From Tupaia tana (Eukaryota; Chordata; Mammalia; Scandentia; Tupaiidae): 64,000 nucleotides of DNA. Position numbers and translations under genes: made by a program. Positions 11,401-23,149 of this stretch are shown here, one piece after another. The stretch is taken from NCBI GenBank assembly GCA_026018925.1, contig JAKSZU010000273.1, positions 124,001 to 188,000 of the forward strand. The letters are read 5' to 3'. The notes beneath the pieces are model-generated. The model did not search any database, was not told the origin of the DNA, and worked only from the letters and a program-made list of their open reading frames with translations. Position 1 is the stretch's first letter. Each line of letters opens with the position of its first letter.

Positions 11401-14400
11401 ATAGGCCTTATTGCTCCTTTCTCCCATGCAGGAGAGTTGAGCCATTCTCTGAGAAGATTCCACATGGATACTGGGATCTAGATATTTCAGGGCACAGGCG
11501 AAATGAAGATTTTCTACTCATAATTCAGCCTCCAGCAAGCAAAGCTATTGTGGTAGGGAGCCCCTCTGGCCTTCTATCCCTGTCTCTGTGTCTCTGAGGT
11601 CTCTGTCTCTCTCTGCTCTTGTCTCCTCATTTTTTTTTGGTAATTTACCACTTTTACGATTTCTTTAAAGGTAGAATTTCTCTCTGGCACTCAGCTCCAT
11701 CTTTTGTTTCGTTAATAGGCCCTTCTGCTCCTTTCTCCCAGGCAGGAGAGTTGAGCCATTCTCTGAGAAGATTCCACATGGATACTGGGAACTAGATATT
11801 TCAGGGCACAGGCGAAATGAAGATTTTCTACTCATAATTCAGAATCCACCAAGCAAAGCTAGTGTGGTAGGGAGCCCCTCTGGTCTTCTATCCCTGTCTC
11901 TGTGTCTCTGATGTCTCTGTCTCTCTCTGCTCCTGTCTCCTCATATTTTTTTGGTAATTGTTCCTATTTACGATTTTTTTAAAGTTAGAATTTCTCTCTG
12001 GCTCTCAGCTCCATCTTTTGTTTTGTTAATAAGCCCTTCTGCTCCTTTCTCCCAGGCAGCAGAGTTGAGCCATTCTCTGAGATGTTTCCACATGGACACT
12101 GGGAACAAGATATTTCAGGGCACAGGCGAAATGAAGATTTTCTACTCATAATTCAGCCTCCAGCAAGCAAAGCTAGTGTGGTAGGGAGCCCCTCTGGCCT
12201 TCTATCCCTGTCTCTGTGTCTCTGAAGTCTCTGTCTCTCTCTGCTCATGTCTCCTCATTTTGTTTGGTAATTTTTCTTTTTACGATTTTTTTAAAGGCAG
12301 AATTTCTCTCTGGCTCTCAGCTCCATCTTTTGTTTTGTTAATAAGCCCTTCTGCTCCTTTCTCCCATGCAGGAGAGTTGAGCCATTCTCTGAGAAGATTC
12401 CACATGGATACTGGGAACTAGATATTTCAGGGCACAGGCGAAATGAAGATTTTCTACTCATAATTCAGCCTCCAGCAAGCAAAGCTAGTGTGGTAGGGAG
12501 CCCCTCTGGCCTTCTATACCTGTCTCTGTGTCTCTGAGGTCTCTGTCGCTCTCTGCTCCTGTCTCCTCATTTTTTTTGGTAATTTTTCCTTTTTACGATT
12601 TTTTTAAAGGTAGAATTTCTCTCTGGCTCTCAGCTCCATCTTTTGTTTTGTTAATAAGCCCTTCTGCTCCTTTCTCCCAGGCAGGAGAGTAGAGCCATTC
12701 TCTGAGAAGATTCCACATGGATACTGGGAACTACCTATTTCAGGGCACAGGCGAAATGAAGATTTTCTACTCATTATTCAGCCTCCAGCAAGCAAAGCTA
12801 GTGTGGTAGGGAGCCCCTCTGGCCTTCTATCCCTGCCTCTCTGTCTCTGAGGTCTCTGTCTCTCTCTGCTCCTGTCTCCTCATATTTTTTGGTAATTTTT
12901 CTATTTACGATTTTTTTAAATGTAGAATTTCTCTCTGGCTCTCAGCTCCATCTTTTGTTTTGTTAATAAGCCCTTCTGCTCCTTTCTCCCAGGCAGGAGA
13001 GTTGAGCCATTCTCTGAGAAGATTCCACATGGATACTGGGATCTAGATATTTCAGGGCACAGGCGAAATGAAGATTTTCTACTCATAATTCAGCCTCCAG
13101 CAAGCAAAGCTATTGTGGTAGGGAGCCCCTCTGGCCTTCTATCCCTGTCTCTGTGTCTCTGAGGTCTCTGTCTCTCTCTGCTCCGGTCTCCTCATTTTTT
13201 TTTGGTAATTTACCCTTTTTACGATTTCTTTAAAGGTAGAATTTCTCTCTGGCTCTCAGTTCCATCTTTTGTTTAGTTAATAGGCCCTTCTGCTCCTTTC
13301 TCCCCGGCAGTAGAGTTGAGCCATTCTCTGAGAAGATTCCACATGGATACTGGGAACTAGATATTTCAGGGCACAGGCGAAATGAAGATTTTCTACTCAT
13401 AATTAGGCCTCCAGCAAGCAAAGCTAATGTGGTAGGGAGCCCCTCTGGCCTTCTATCCCTGTCTCTGTGTCTCTGAGGTCTCTGTCTCTCTCTGCTCCTG
13501 TCTCCTCATTATTTTGGTAATTTTTCCTTTTTACGATTTTTTTAAAGGTAGAATTTCTCTCTGGCTCTCAGCTCCATCTCTTGTTTAGTTAATAGGCCCT
13601 TCTGCTCCTTTCTCCCATGCAGGAGAGTTGAGCCATTCTCTGAGAAGATTCCACATGGATACTGGGAACTAGATATTTCAGGGCACAGGCGAAATGAAGA
13701 TTTTCTACTCATAATTCAGCCTCCAGCAAGCACAGCTAGTGTGGTAGGGAGCCCCTCTGGCCTTCTATCCCTGTCTCTGTGTCTCTGAGGTCTCTGTCTA
13801 TCTCTGCTCCTGTCTCCTCATTTTTTTTGGTAATTTTTCTTTTTACGATTTTTTTAAAGGTAGAATTTCTCTCTGGCTCTCAGCTCCATCTTTTGTTTTG
13901 TTAATAAGCCCTTCTGCTCCTTTCTCCCAGGCAGCAGAGTTGAGCCATTCTCTGAGAAGTTTCCACATGGATACTGGGAACTAGATATTTCAGGTCACAG
14001 GCGAAATGAAGATTTTCTACTCATAATTCAGCCTCCTGCAAGCAAAGCTAGTGTGGTAGGGAGCCCCTCTGGCCTTCTATACCTGTCTCTGTGTCCCTGA
14101 GGTCTTTGTCTATCTCTGCTCCTGTCTCCTCATTTTTTTTGGTAATTTTTCTTTTTACGATTTTTTTAAAGGCAGAATTTCTCTCTGGCTCTCAGCTCCA
14201 TCTTTTGTTTTGTTAATAAGCCCTTCTGCTCCTTTCTCCCATGCAGGAGAGTTGAGCCATTCTCTGAGTAGATTCGACATGGATACTGGGAACTGGATAT
14301 TTCAGGGCACAGGCGAAATGAAGATTTTCTACTCATAATTCAGCCTCCAGCAAGCAAAGCTAGTGTGGTAGGGAGCCCCTCTGGCCTTCTATCCCTGTCT

Positions 14401-17400
14401 CTGTTTCTCTGAGGTCTCTGTCTCTCTCTGCTCCTGTCTCCTCATTTTTTTTTGGTAATTTTTCCTTTTTACGATTTTTTTAAAGGTAGAATTTCTCTCT
14501 GGCTCTCAGCTCCATCTCTTGTTTAGTTAATAGGCCCTTCTGCTCCTTTCTCCCATGCAGGAGAGTTGAGCCATTCTCTGAGAAGTTTCCACATGGATAC
14601 TGGGAACTAGATATTTCAGGGCACAGGCGAAATGAAGATTTTCTACTCATAATTCAGCCTCCAGCAAGCAAAGCTAGTGTGGTAGGGAGCCCCTCTGGCC
14701 TTCTATCCCTGTCTCTGTGTCTCTGAGGTCTCTGTCTCTCTCTGCTCCTGTCTCCTCATTTTTTTTGGTAATTTTTCCTTTTTACGATATTTTTAAAGGT
14801 AGAATTTCTCTCTGACTCTCAGCTCCATCTTTTGTTTTGTTAATAAGCCCTTCTGCTCCTTTCTCCCAGGCAGGAGAGTAGAGCCATTCTCTGAGAAGAT
14901 TCCACATGGATACTGGGAACTACATATTTCAGGGCACAGGCGAAATGAAGATTTTCTACTCATAATTCAGCCTCCAGCAAGCAAAGCTAGTGTGGTAGGG
15001 AGCCCCTCTGGCCTTCTATCCCTGTCTCTGTGTCTCTGATATCTCTGTTTCTCACTGCTCCTGTCTACTCATTATTTTTTGGTAATTTTTTCTTTTTACG
15101 ATTTTTTTAAAGGTAGAATTTCTCTCTGGCTCTCAGCTCCATCTCTTGTTTAGTTAATAGGCCCTCCTGCTCCTTTCTCCCATGCAGGAGAGTTGAGCCA
15201 TTCTCTGAGAAGATTCCACATGAATACTAGGAACTACATATTTCAGGGCACAGGCGAAATGAAGATTTTCTACTCATAATTCAGCCTCCAGCAAGCAAAG
15301 CTAGTGTGGTAGGGAGCCCCTCTGGCCTTCTATCCCTGTCTCTGTGTCTCTGAGGTCTCTGTCTCTCTCTGCTCCTGTCTCCTCATTTTTTTTGGTAATT
15401 TTTCCTTTTTGCGATTTTTTTAAAGGTAGAATTTCTCTTTGGCTCTCAGCTCCATCTTTTGTTTTGTTAATAAGCCCTTCTGCTCCTTTCTCCCAGGCAG
15501 GAGAGTAGAGCCATTCTCTGAGAAGATTCCACATGGATACTGGGAACTACATATTTCAGGGCACAGGCGAAATGAAGATTTTCTACTCATAATTCAGCCT
15601 CCAGCAAGCAAAGCTAGTGTGGTAGGGAGCCACTCTGGCCTTCTATCCCTGTCTCTGTGTCTCTGAGGTCTCTGTCTCTCTCTGCTCCTGTCTCCTCATA
15701 TTTTTTTGGTAATTTTTCCTATTTACGATTTTATTAAAGGTAGAATTTCTCTCTGGCTCTCAGCTCCATCTTTTGTTTTGTTAATAAGCCCTTCTGCTCT
15801 TTTCTCCCAGGCAGGAGAGTTGAGCCATTCTCTGAGAAGACTCCACATGGATACCGGGATCTAGATATTTCAGGGCACAGGCGAAATGAAGATTTTCTAC
15901 TCATAATTCAGCCTCCAGCAAGCAAAGCTATTGTGGTATGGAGCTCCTCTGGCCTTCTATCCCTGTCTCTGTGTCTCTGAGGTCTCTGTCTCTCTCTGCT
16001 CCTGTCTCCTCATTTTTTTTTGGTAATTTTTCCTTTTTACGATTTTTTTTAAAGGTAGAATTTCTCTCTGGCTCTCAGCTCCATCTCTTGTTTAGTTAAT
16101 AGGCCCTTCTGCTCCTTTCTCCCATGCAGGAGAGTTGAGCCATTCTCTGAGAAGTTTCCACATGGATACTGGGAACTAGATATTTCAGGGCACAGGCGAA
16201 ATGAAGATTTTCTACTCATAATTCAGCCTCCAGCAAGCAAAGCTAGTGTGGTAGGGAGCCCCTCTGGCCTTCTATCCCTGTCTCTGTGTCTCTGAGGTCT
16301 CTGTCTCTCTCTGCTCCTGTCTCCTCATTTTTTTTGGTAATTTTTCCTTTTTACGATTTTTTTAAAGGTAGAATTTCTCTCTGACTCTCAGCTCCATCTT
16401 TTGTTTTGTTAATAAGCCCTTCTGCTCCTTTCTCCCAGGCAGGAGAGTAGAGCCATTCTCTGAGAAGATTCCACATGGATACTGGGAACTACATATTTCA
16501 GGGCACAGGCGAAATGAAGATTTTCTACTCATATTTCAGCCTCCAGGAAGCAAAGCTAGTGTGGTAGGGAGCCCCTCTGGCCTTCTATCCCTGTCTCTGT
16601 GTCTCTGATATCTCTGTCTCTCACTGCTCCTGTCTACTCATTTTTTTTGGTAATTTTTCCTTTTTACGATTTTTTTAGAGGTAGAATTTCTTTCTGGCTC
16701 TCAGCTCCATCTCTTGTTTAGTTAATAGGACCTCCTGCTCCTTTCTCCCATGCAGGAGAGTTGAGCCATTCTCTGAGAAGATTCCACATGGATACTGGGA
16801 ACTACATATTTCAGGGCACAGGCTAAATGAAGATTTTCTACTCATAATTCAGCCTCCAGCAAGCAACGCTAGTGTGGTAGGGAGCCCCTCTGGCCTTCTA
16901 TCCCTGTCTCTGTGTCTCTGAGGTCTCTGTCTCTCTCTGCTCCTGTCTCCTCATTTTTTTTGGTAATTTTTACTTTTTGCGATTTTTTTAAAGGTAGAAT
17001 TTCTCTCTGGCTCTCAGCTCCATCTTTTGTTTTGTTAATAAGCCCTTCTGCTCCTTTCTCCCAGGCAGGAGAGTAGAGCCATTCTCTGAGAAGATTCCAC
17101 ATGGATACTGGGAACTACATATTTCAGGGCACAGGCGAAATGAAGATTTTCTACTCATAATTCAGCCTCCAGCAAGCAAAGCTAGTGTGGTAGGGAGCCC
17201 CTCTGGCCTTCTATCCCTGTCTCTGTGTCTCTGAGGTCTCTGTCTCTCTCTGCTCCTGTCTCCTCATATTTTTTTGGTAATTTATCCTATTTACGATTTT
17301 ATTAAAGGTAGAATTTCTCTCTGGATCTCAGCTCCATCTTTTGTTTTGTTAATAAGCCCTTCTGCTCTTTTCTCCCAGGCAGGAGAGTTGAGCCATTCTC

Positions 17401-17508
17401 TGAGAAGACTCCACATGGATACTGGGATCTAGATATTTCAGGGCACAGGCGAAATGAAGATTTTCTACTCATAATTCAGCCTCCAGCAAGCAAAGCTATT
17501 GTGGTATG

Positions 17509-20014
17509 GAGCCCCTCTGGCCTTCTATCCCTGTCTCTGTGTCTCTGAGGTCTCTGTCTCTCTCTGCTCCTGTCTCCTCATTTTTTTTGGTAATTTTTCC
17601 TTTTTACGATTTTTTTAAAGGTAGAATTTCTCTCTGGCTCTCAGCTCCATCTTTTGTTTTGTTAATAAGCCCTTCTGCTCCTTTCTCCCAGGCAGCAGAG
17701 TTGAGCCATTCTCTGAGAAGATTCCACATGGACACTGGGAACTAGATATTTCAGGGCACAGGCGAAATGAAGATATTCTACTCATAATTCAGCCTCCAGC
17801 AAGCAAAGCTAGTATGGTTGGGAGCCCCTCTGGCCTTCTATCCCTGTCTCTCTGTCTCTGAGGTCTCTGTCTCTCTCTGCTCCTGTCTCCTCATTTTTTT
17901 TGGAAATTTTTCCTTTTTACGATTCTTTTAAAGGTAGAATTTCTCTCTGGCTCTCAGCTCCATCTTTTGTTTTGCTAATAAGCCCTTCTGCTCCTTTCTC
18001 CCATGTAGGAGAGTTGAGCCATTCTCTGAGAAGTTTCCACATGGATACTGGGATCTAGATATTTCAGGTCACAGGCGAAATGAAGATTTTCTACTCATAA
18101 TTCAGCCTCCAGCAAGCAAAGCTAGTGTGGTAGGGAGCCCCTCTGGCCTTCTATACCTGTCTCTGTGTCCCTGAGGTCTTTGTCTCTCTCTGCTCCTGTC
18201 TCCTCATTTTTTTTGGTAATTTTTCTTTTTACGATTTTTTTAAAGGCAGAATTTCTCTCTGGCTCTCAGCTCCATCTTTTGTTTTGTTAATAAGCCCTTC
18301 TGCTCCTTTCTCCCATGCAGGAGAGTTGAGCCATTCTCTGAGTAGATACCACATGGATACTGGGAACTGGATATTTCAGGGCACAGGCGAAATGAAGATT
18401 TTCTACTCATAATTCAGCCGCCAGCAAGCAAAGCTAGTGTGGTAGGGAGCCCCTCTGGCCTTCTATCCCTGTCTCTGTTTCTCTGAGGTCTCTGTCTCTC
18501 TCTGCTCCTGTCTCCTCATTTTTTTTTGGTAATTTTTCCTTTTTACGATTTTTTTTAAAGGTAGAATTTCTCTCTGGCTCTCAGCTCCATCTCTTGTTTA
18601 GTTAATAGGCCCTTCTGCTCCTTTCTCCCATGCAGGAGAGTTGAGCCATTCTCTGAGAAGTTTCCACATGGATACTGGGAACTAGATATTTCAGGGCACA
18701 GGCGAAATGAAGATTTTCTACTCATAATTCAGCCTCCAGCAAGCAAAGCTAGTGTGGTAGGGAGCCCCTCTGGCCTTCTATCCCTGTCTCTGTGTCTCTG
18801 AGGTCTCTGTCTCTCTCTGCTCCTGTCTCCTCATTTTTTTTGGTAATTTTTCCTTTTTACGATTTTTTTAAAGGTAGAATTTCTCTCTGACTCTCAGCTC
18901 CATCTTTTGTTTTGTTAATAAGCCCTTCTGCTCCTTTCTCCCAGGCAGGAGAGTAGAGCCATTCTCTGAGAAGATTCCACATGGATACTGGGAACTACAT
19001 ATTTCTGGGCACAGGCGAAATGAAGATTTTCTACTCATATTTCAGCCTCCAGGAAGCAAAGCTAGTGTGGTAGGGAGCCCCTCTGGCCTTCTATCCCTGT
19101 CTCTGTGTCTCTGATATCTCTGTCTCTCACTGCTCCTGTCTACTCATTTTTTTTGGTAATTTTTCCTTTTTACGATTCTTTTAAAGGTAGAATTTCTTTC
19201 TGGCTCTCAGCTCCATCTCTTGTTTAGTTAATAGGCCCTCCTGCTCTTTTCTCCCATGCAGGAGAGTTGAGCCATTCTCTGAGAAGATTCCACATGGATA
19301 CTGGGAACTACATATTTCAGGGCACAGGCTAAATGAAGATTTTCTACTCATATTTCAGCCTCCAGCAAGCAACGCTAGTGTGGTAGGGAGCCCCTCTGGC
19401 CTTCTATCCCTGTCTCTGTGTCTCTGAGGTCTCTGTCTCTCTCTGCTCCTGTCTCCTCATTTTTTTTGGTAATTTTTCCTTTTTGCGATTTTTTTAAAGG
19501 TAGAATTTCTCTCTGGCTCTCAGCTCCATCTTTTGTTTTGTTAATAAGCCCTTCTGCTCCTTTCTCCCAGGCAGGAGAGTAGAGCCATTCTCTGAGAAGA
19601 TTCCACATGGATACTGGGAACTACATATTTCAGGGCACAGGCGAAATGAAGATTTTCTACTCATAATTCAGCCTCCAGCAAGCAAAGCTAGTGTGGTAGG
19701 GAGCCCCTCTGGCCTTCTATCCCTGTCTCTGTGTCTCTGAGGTCTCTGTCTCTCTCTGCTCCTGTCTCCTCATATTTTTTTGGTAATTTATCCTATTTAC
19801 GATTTTATTAAAGGTAGAATTTCTCTCTGGATCTCAGCTCCATCTTTTGTTTTGTTAATAAGCCCTTCTGCTCTTTTCTCCCAGGCAGGAGAGTTGAGCC
19901 ATTCTCTGAGAAGACTCCACATGGATACTGGGATCTAGATATTTCAGGGCACAGGCGAAATGAAGATTTTCTACTCATAATTCAGCCTCCAGCAAGCAAA
20001 GCTAGTGTGGTAGG
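17509..20014 (+). repeat. Eight-monomer partial copy of the ten-monomer sub-HOR
   Basis: This stretch matches 5918-8423 in order and lacks the first two subtypes ('ttgttttttgg' and 'ccatgttttg'). Shared rare tags include 'ttggaaatttt', 'gaagatattc' and 'gtatggttgg'. The reading frame across its start is longer than usual only because a 'tatgg' variant joins a different subtype. Confidence 0.75.
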
Positions 20015-23000
20015 GAGCCCCTCTGGCCTTCTATCCCTGTCTCTGTGTCTCTGAGGTCTCTGTCTCTCTCTGCTCCTGTCTCCTCATTTGTTTTTTGGTA
20101 ATTTTTCCATTTTAAAATTTTTTTAAGGTAGAATTTCTCTCTGGCTCTCAACTCCATCTTTTGTTTTGTTAATAAGCCCTTCTGTTCCTTTCTCCCAGGC
20201 AGGAGAGTTGAGCCATTCTCTGAGAAGATTCCACATGGATACTGGGAACTAGATATTTCAGAGCACAGGCGAAATGAAGATTTTCTACTCATAATTCAGC
20301 CTCCAGCAAGCAAAGCTAGTGTGGTTGGGAGCCACTCTGGCCTTCTATCCCTGTCTCTGTGTCTCTGAGGTCTCTGTCTCTCTCTGCTCCTGTCTCCTCA
20401 TATTTTTTTGGTAATTTTTCCTATTTACGATTTTTTTAAAGATAGAATTTCTCTCTGGCTCTCAGCTCCATGTTTTGTTTTGTTAATAAGCCCTTCTGCT
20501 CCTTTCTCCCAGGCAGGAGAGTTGAGCCGTTGTCTGAGAAGATTCCACATGGATACTGGGATCTAGATATTTCAGGGCACAGGCGAAATGAAGATTTTCT
20601 ACTCATAATTCAGCCTCCAGCAAGCAAAGCTAGTGTGGTAGGGAGCCCCTCTGGCCTTCTATCCCTGTCTCTGTGTCTCTGAGGTCTCTGTCTCTCTCTG
20701 CTCCTGTCTCCTCATTTTTTTTGGTAATTTTTCCTTTTTACGATTTTTTTAAAGGTAGAATTTCTCTCTGGCTCTCAGCTCCATCTTTTGTTTTGTTAAT
20801 AAGCCCTTCTGCTCCTTTCTCCCAGGCAGCAGAGTTGAGCCATTCTCTGAGAAGATTCCACATGGACACTGGGAACTAGATATTTCAGGGCACAGGCGAA
20901 ATGAAGATTTTCTACTCATAATTCAGCCTCCAGCAAGCAAAGCTAGTATGGTTGGGAGCCCCTCTGGCCTTCTATCCCTGTCTCTCTGTCTCTGAGGTCT
21001 CTGTCTCTCTCTGCTCCTGTCTCCTCAATTTTTTTGGTAATTTTTCCTTTTTACGATTCTTTTAAAGGTAGAATTTCTCTCTGGCTCTCAGCTCCATCTT
21101 TTGTTTTGTTAATAAGCCCTTCTGCTCCTTTCTCCCATGTAGGAGAGTTGAGCCATTCTCTGAGAAGTTTCCACATGGATACTGGGAACTAGATATTTCA
21201 GGTCACAGGCGAAATGAAGATTTTCTACTCATAATTCAGCCTCCAGCAAGCAAAGCTAGTGTGGTAGGGAGCCCCTCTGGCCTTCTATACCTGTCTCTGT
21301 GTCCCTGAGGTCTTTGTCTCTCTCTGCTCCTGTCTCCTCATTTTTTTTGGTAATTTTTCTTTTTACGATTTTTTTAAAGGCAGAATTTCTCTCTGGCTCT
21401 CAGCTCCATCTTTTGTTTTGTTAATAAGCCCTTCTGCTCCTTTCTCCCATGCAGGAGAGTTGAGCCATTCTCTGAGTAGATTCCACATGGATACTGGGAA
21501 CTGGATATTTCAGGGCACAGGCGAAATGAAGATTTTCTACTCATAATTCAGCCTCCAGCAAGCAAAGCTAGTGTGGTAGGGAGCCCCTCTGGCCTTCTAT
21601 CCCTGTCTCTGTTTCTCTGAGGTCTCTGTCTCTCTCTGCTCCTGTCTCCTCATTTTTTTTTGGTAATTTTTCCTTTTTACGATTTTTTTTAAAGGTAGAA
21701 TTTCTCTCTGGCTCTCAGCTCCATCTCTTGTTTAGTTAATAGGCCCTTCTGCTCCTTTCTCCCATGCAGGAGAGTTGAGCCATTCTCTGAGAAGTTTCCA
21801 CATGGATACTGGGAACTAGATATTTCAGGGCACAGGCGAAATGAAGATTTTCTACTCATAATTCAGCCTCCAGCAAGCAAAGCTAGTGTGGTAGGGAGCC
21901 CCTCTGGCCTTCTATCCCTGTCTCTGTGTCTCTGAGGTCTCTGTCTCTCTCTGCTCCTGTCTCCTCATTTTTTTTGGTAATTTTTCCTTTTTACGATTTT
22001 TTTAAAGGTAGAATTTCTCCCTGACTCTCAGCTCCATCTTTTGTTTTGTTAATAAGCCCTTCTGCTCCTTTCTCCCAGGCAGGAGAGTAGAGCCATTCTC
22101 TGAGAAGATTCCACATGGATACTGGGAACTACATATTTCAGGGCACAGGCGAAATGAAGATTTTCTACTCATATTTCAGCCTCCAGGAAGCAAAGCTAGT
22201 GTGGTAGGGAGCCCCTCTGGCCTTCTATCCCTGTCTCTTTGTCTCTGATATCTCTGTCTCTCACTGCTCCTGTCTACTCAGTTTTTTTTGGTAATTTTTC
22301 CTTTTTACGATTTTTTCAAAGGTATAATTTCTCTCTGGCTCTCAGCTCCATCTCTTGTTTAGTTAATAGACCCTCCTGCTCCTTTCTCCCATGCAGGAGA
22401 GTTGAGCCATTCTCTGAGAAGATTCCACATGGATACTGGGAACTACATATTTCAGGGCACAGGCGAAATGAAGATTTTCTACTCATAATTCAGCCTCCAG
22501 CAAGCAAAGCTAGTGTGGTAGGGAGCCCCTCTGGCCTTCTATCCCTGTCTCTGTGTCTCTGAGGTCTCTGTCTCTCTCTGCTCCTGTCTCCTCATTTTTT
22601 TTGGTAATTTTTCCTTTTTGCGATTTTTTTAAAGGTAGAATTTCTCTCTGGCTCTCAGCTCCATCTTTTGTTTTGTTAATAAGCCCTTCTGCTCCTTTCT
22701 CCCAGGCAGGAGAGTAGAGCCATTCTCTGAGAAGATTCCACATGGATACTGGGAACTACATATTTCAGGGCACAGGCGAAATGAAGATTTTCTACTCATA
22801 ATTCAGCCTCCAGCAAGCAAAGCTAGTGTGGTAGGGAGCCCCTCTGGCCTTCTATCCCTGTCTCTGTGTCTCTGAGGTCTCTGTCTCTCTCTGCTCCTAT
22901 CTCCTCATATTTTTTTGGTAATTTATCCTATTTACGATTTTATTAAAGGTAGAATTTCTCTCTGGCTCTCAGCTCCATCTTTTGTTTTGTTAATAAGCCC

Positions 23001-23149
23001 TTCTGCTCTTTTCTCCCAGGCAGGAGAGTTGAGCCATTCTCTGAGAAGACTCCACATGGATACTGGGATCTAGATATTTCAGGGCACAGGCGAAATGAAG
23101 ATTTTCTACTCATAATTCAGCCTCCAGCAAGCAAAGATATTGTGGTATG
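20015..23149 (+). repeat. Ten-monomer sub-HOR (3,135 bp), full copy
   Basis: All ten subtypes of 5290-8423 are present in order at an offset of about 14,725 bp. The rare 'ccattttaaaat' variant is found at both 5381 and 20105. The next monomers, 23150 onward, restart the same subtypes and then follow the path seen at 8424 onward. Confidence 0.8.

Larger units (their letters stand above)
1..12810 (+). repeat. Left long HOR unit, copy 1 (41 monomers)
   Basis: The monomer tags in this stretch reappear in the same order from 12811. Examples are 'ccggtctcc' with 'ccccggcag' at 340-470 and again at 13183-13313, 'ttaaacgtag'/'tttggctc' near 2574-2595 with its relative near 15421-15442, and 'ataccggg' at 3004 and 15851. 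The offset is 12,843-12,847 bp over the first ten monomers. The first monomer is cut by the window start. Inside this unit a 10-monomer sub-block is itself partly duplicated. Confidence 0.85.

Noticed and set aside
22239-22562. 107-codon + strand ORF, the longest in the window
   Set aside because: It is a satellite monomer read through with a minor T-run length change. The same residues recur in dozens of monomers in shifting frames, the composition is Ser/Leu-rich from the CT tract, and there is no known domain.
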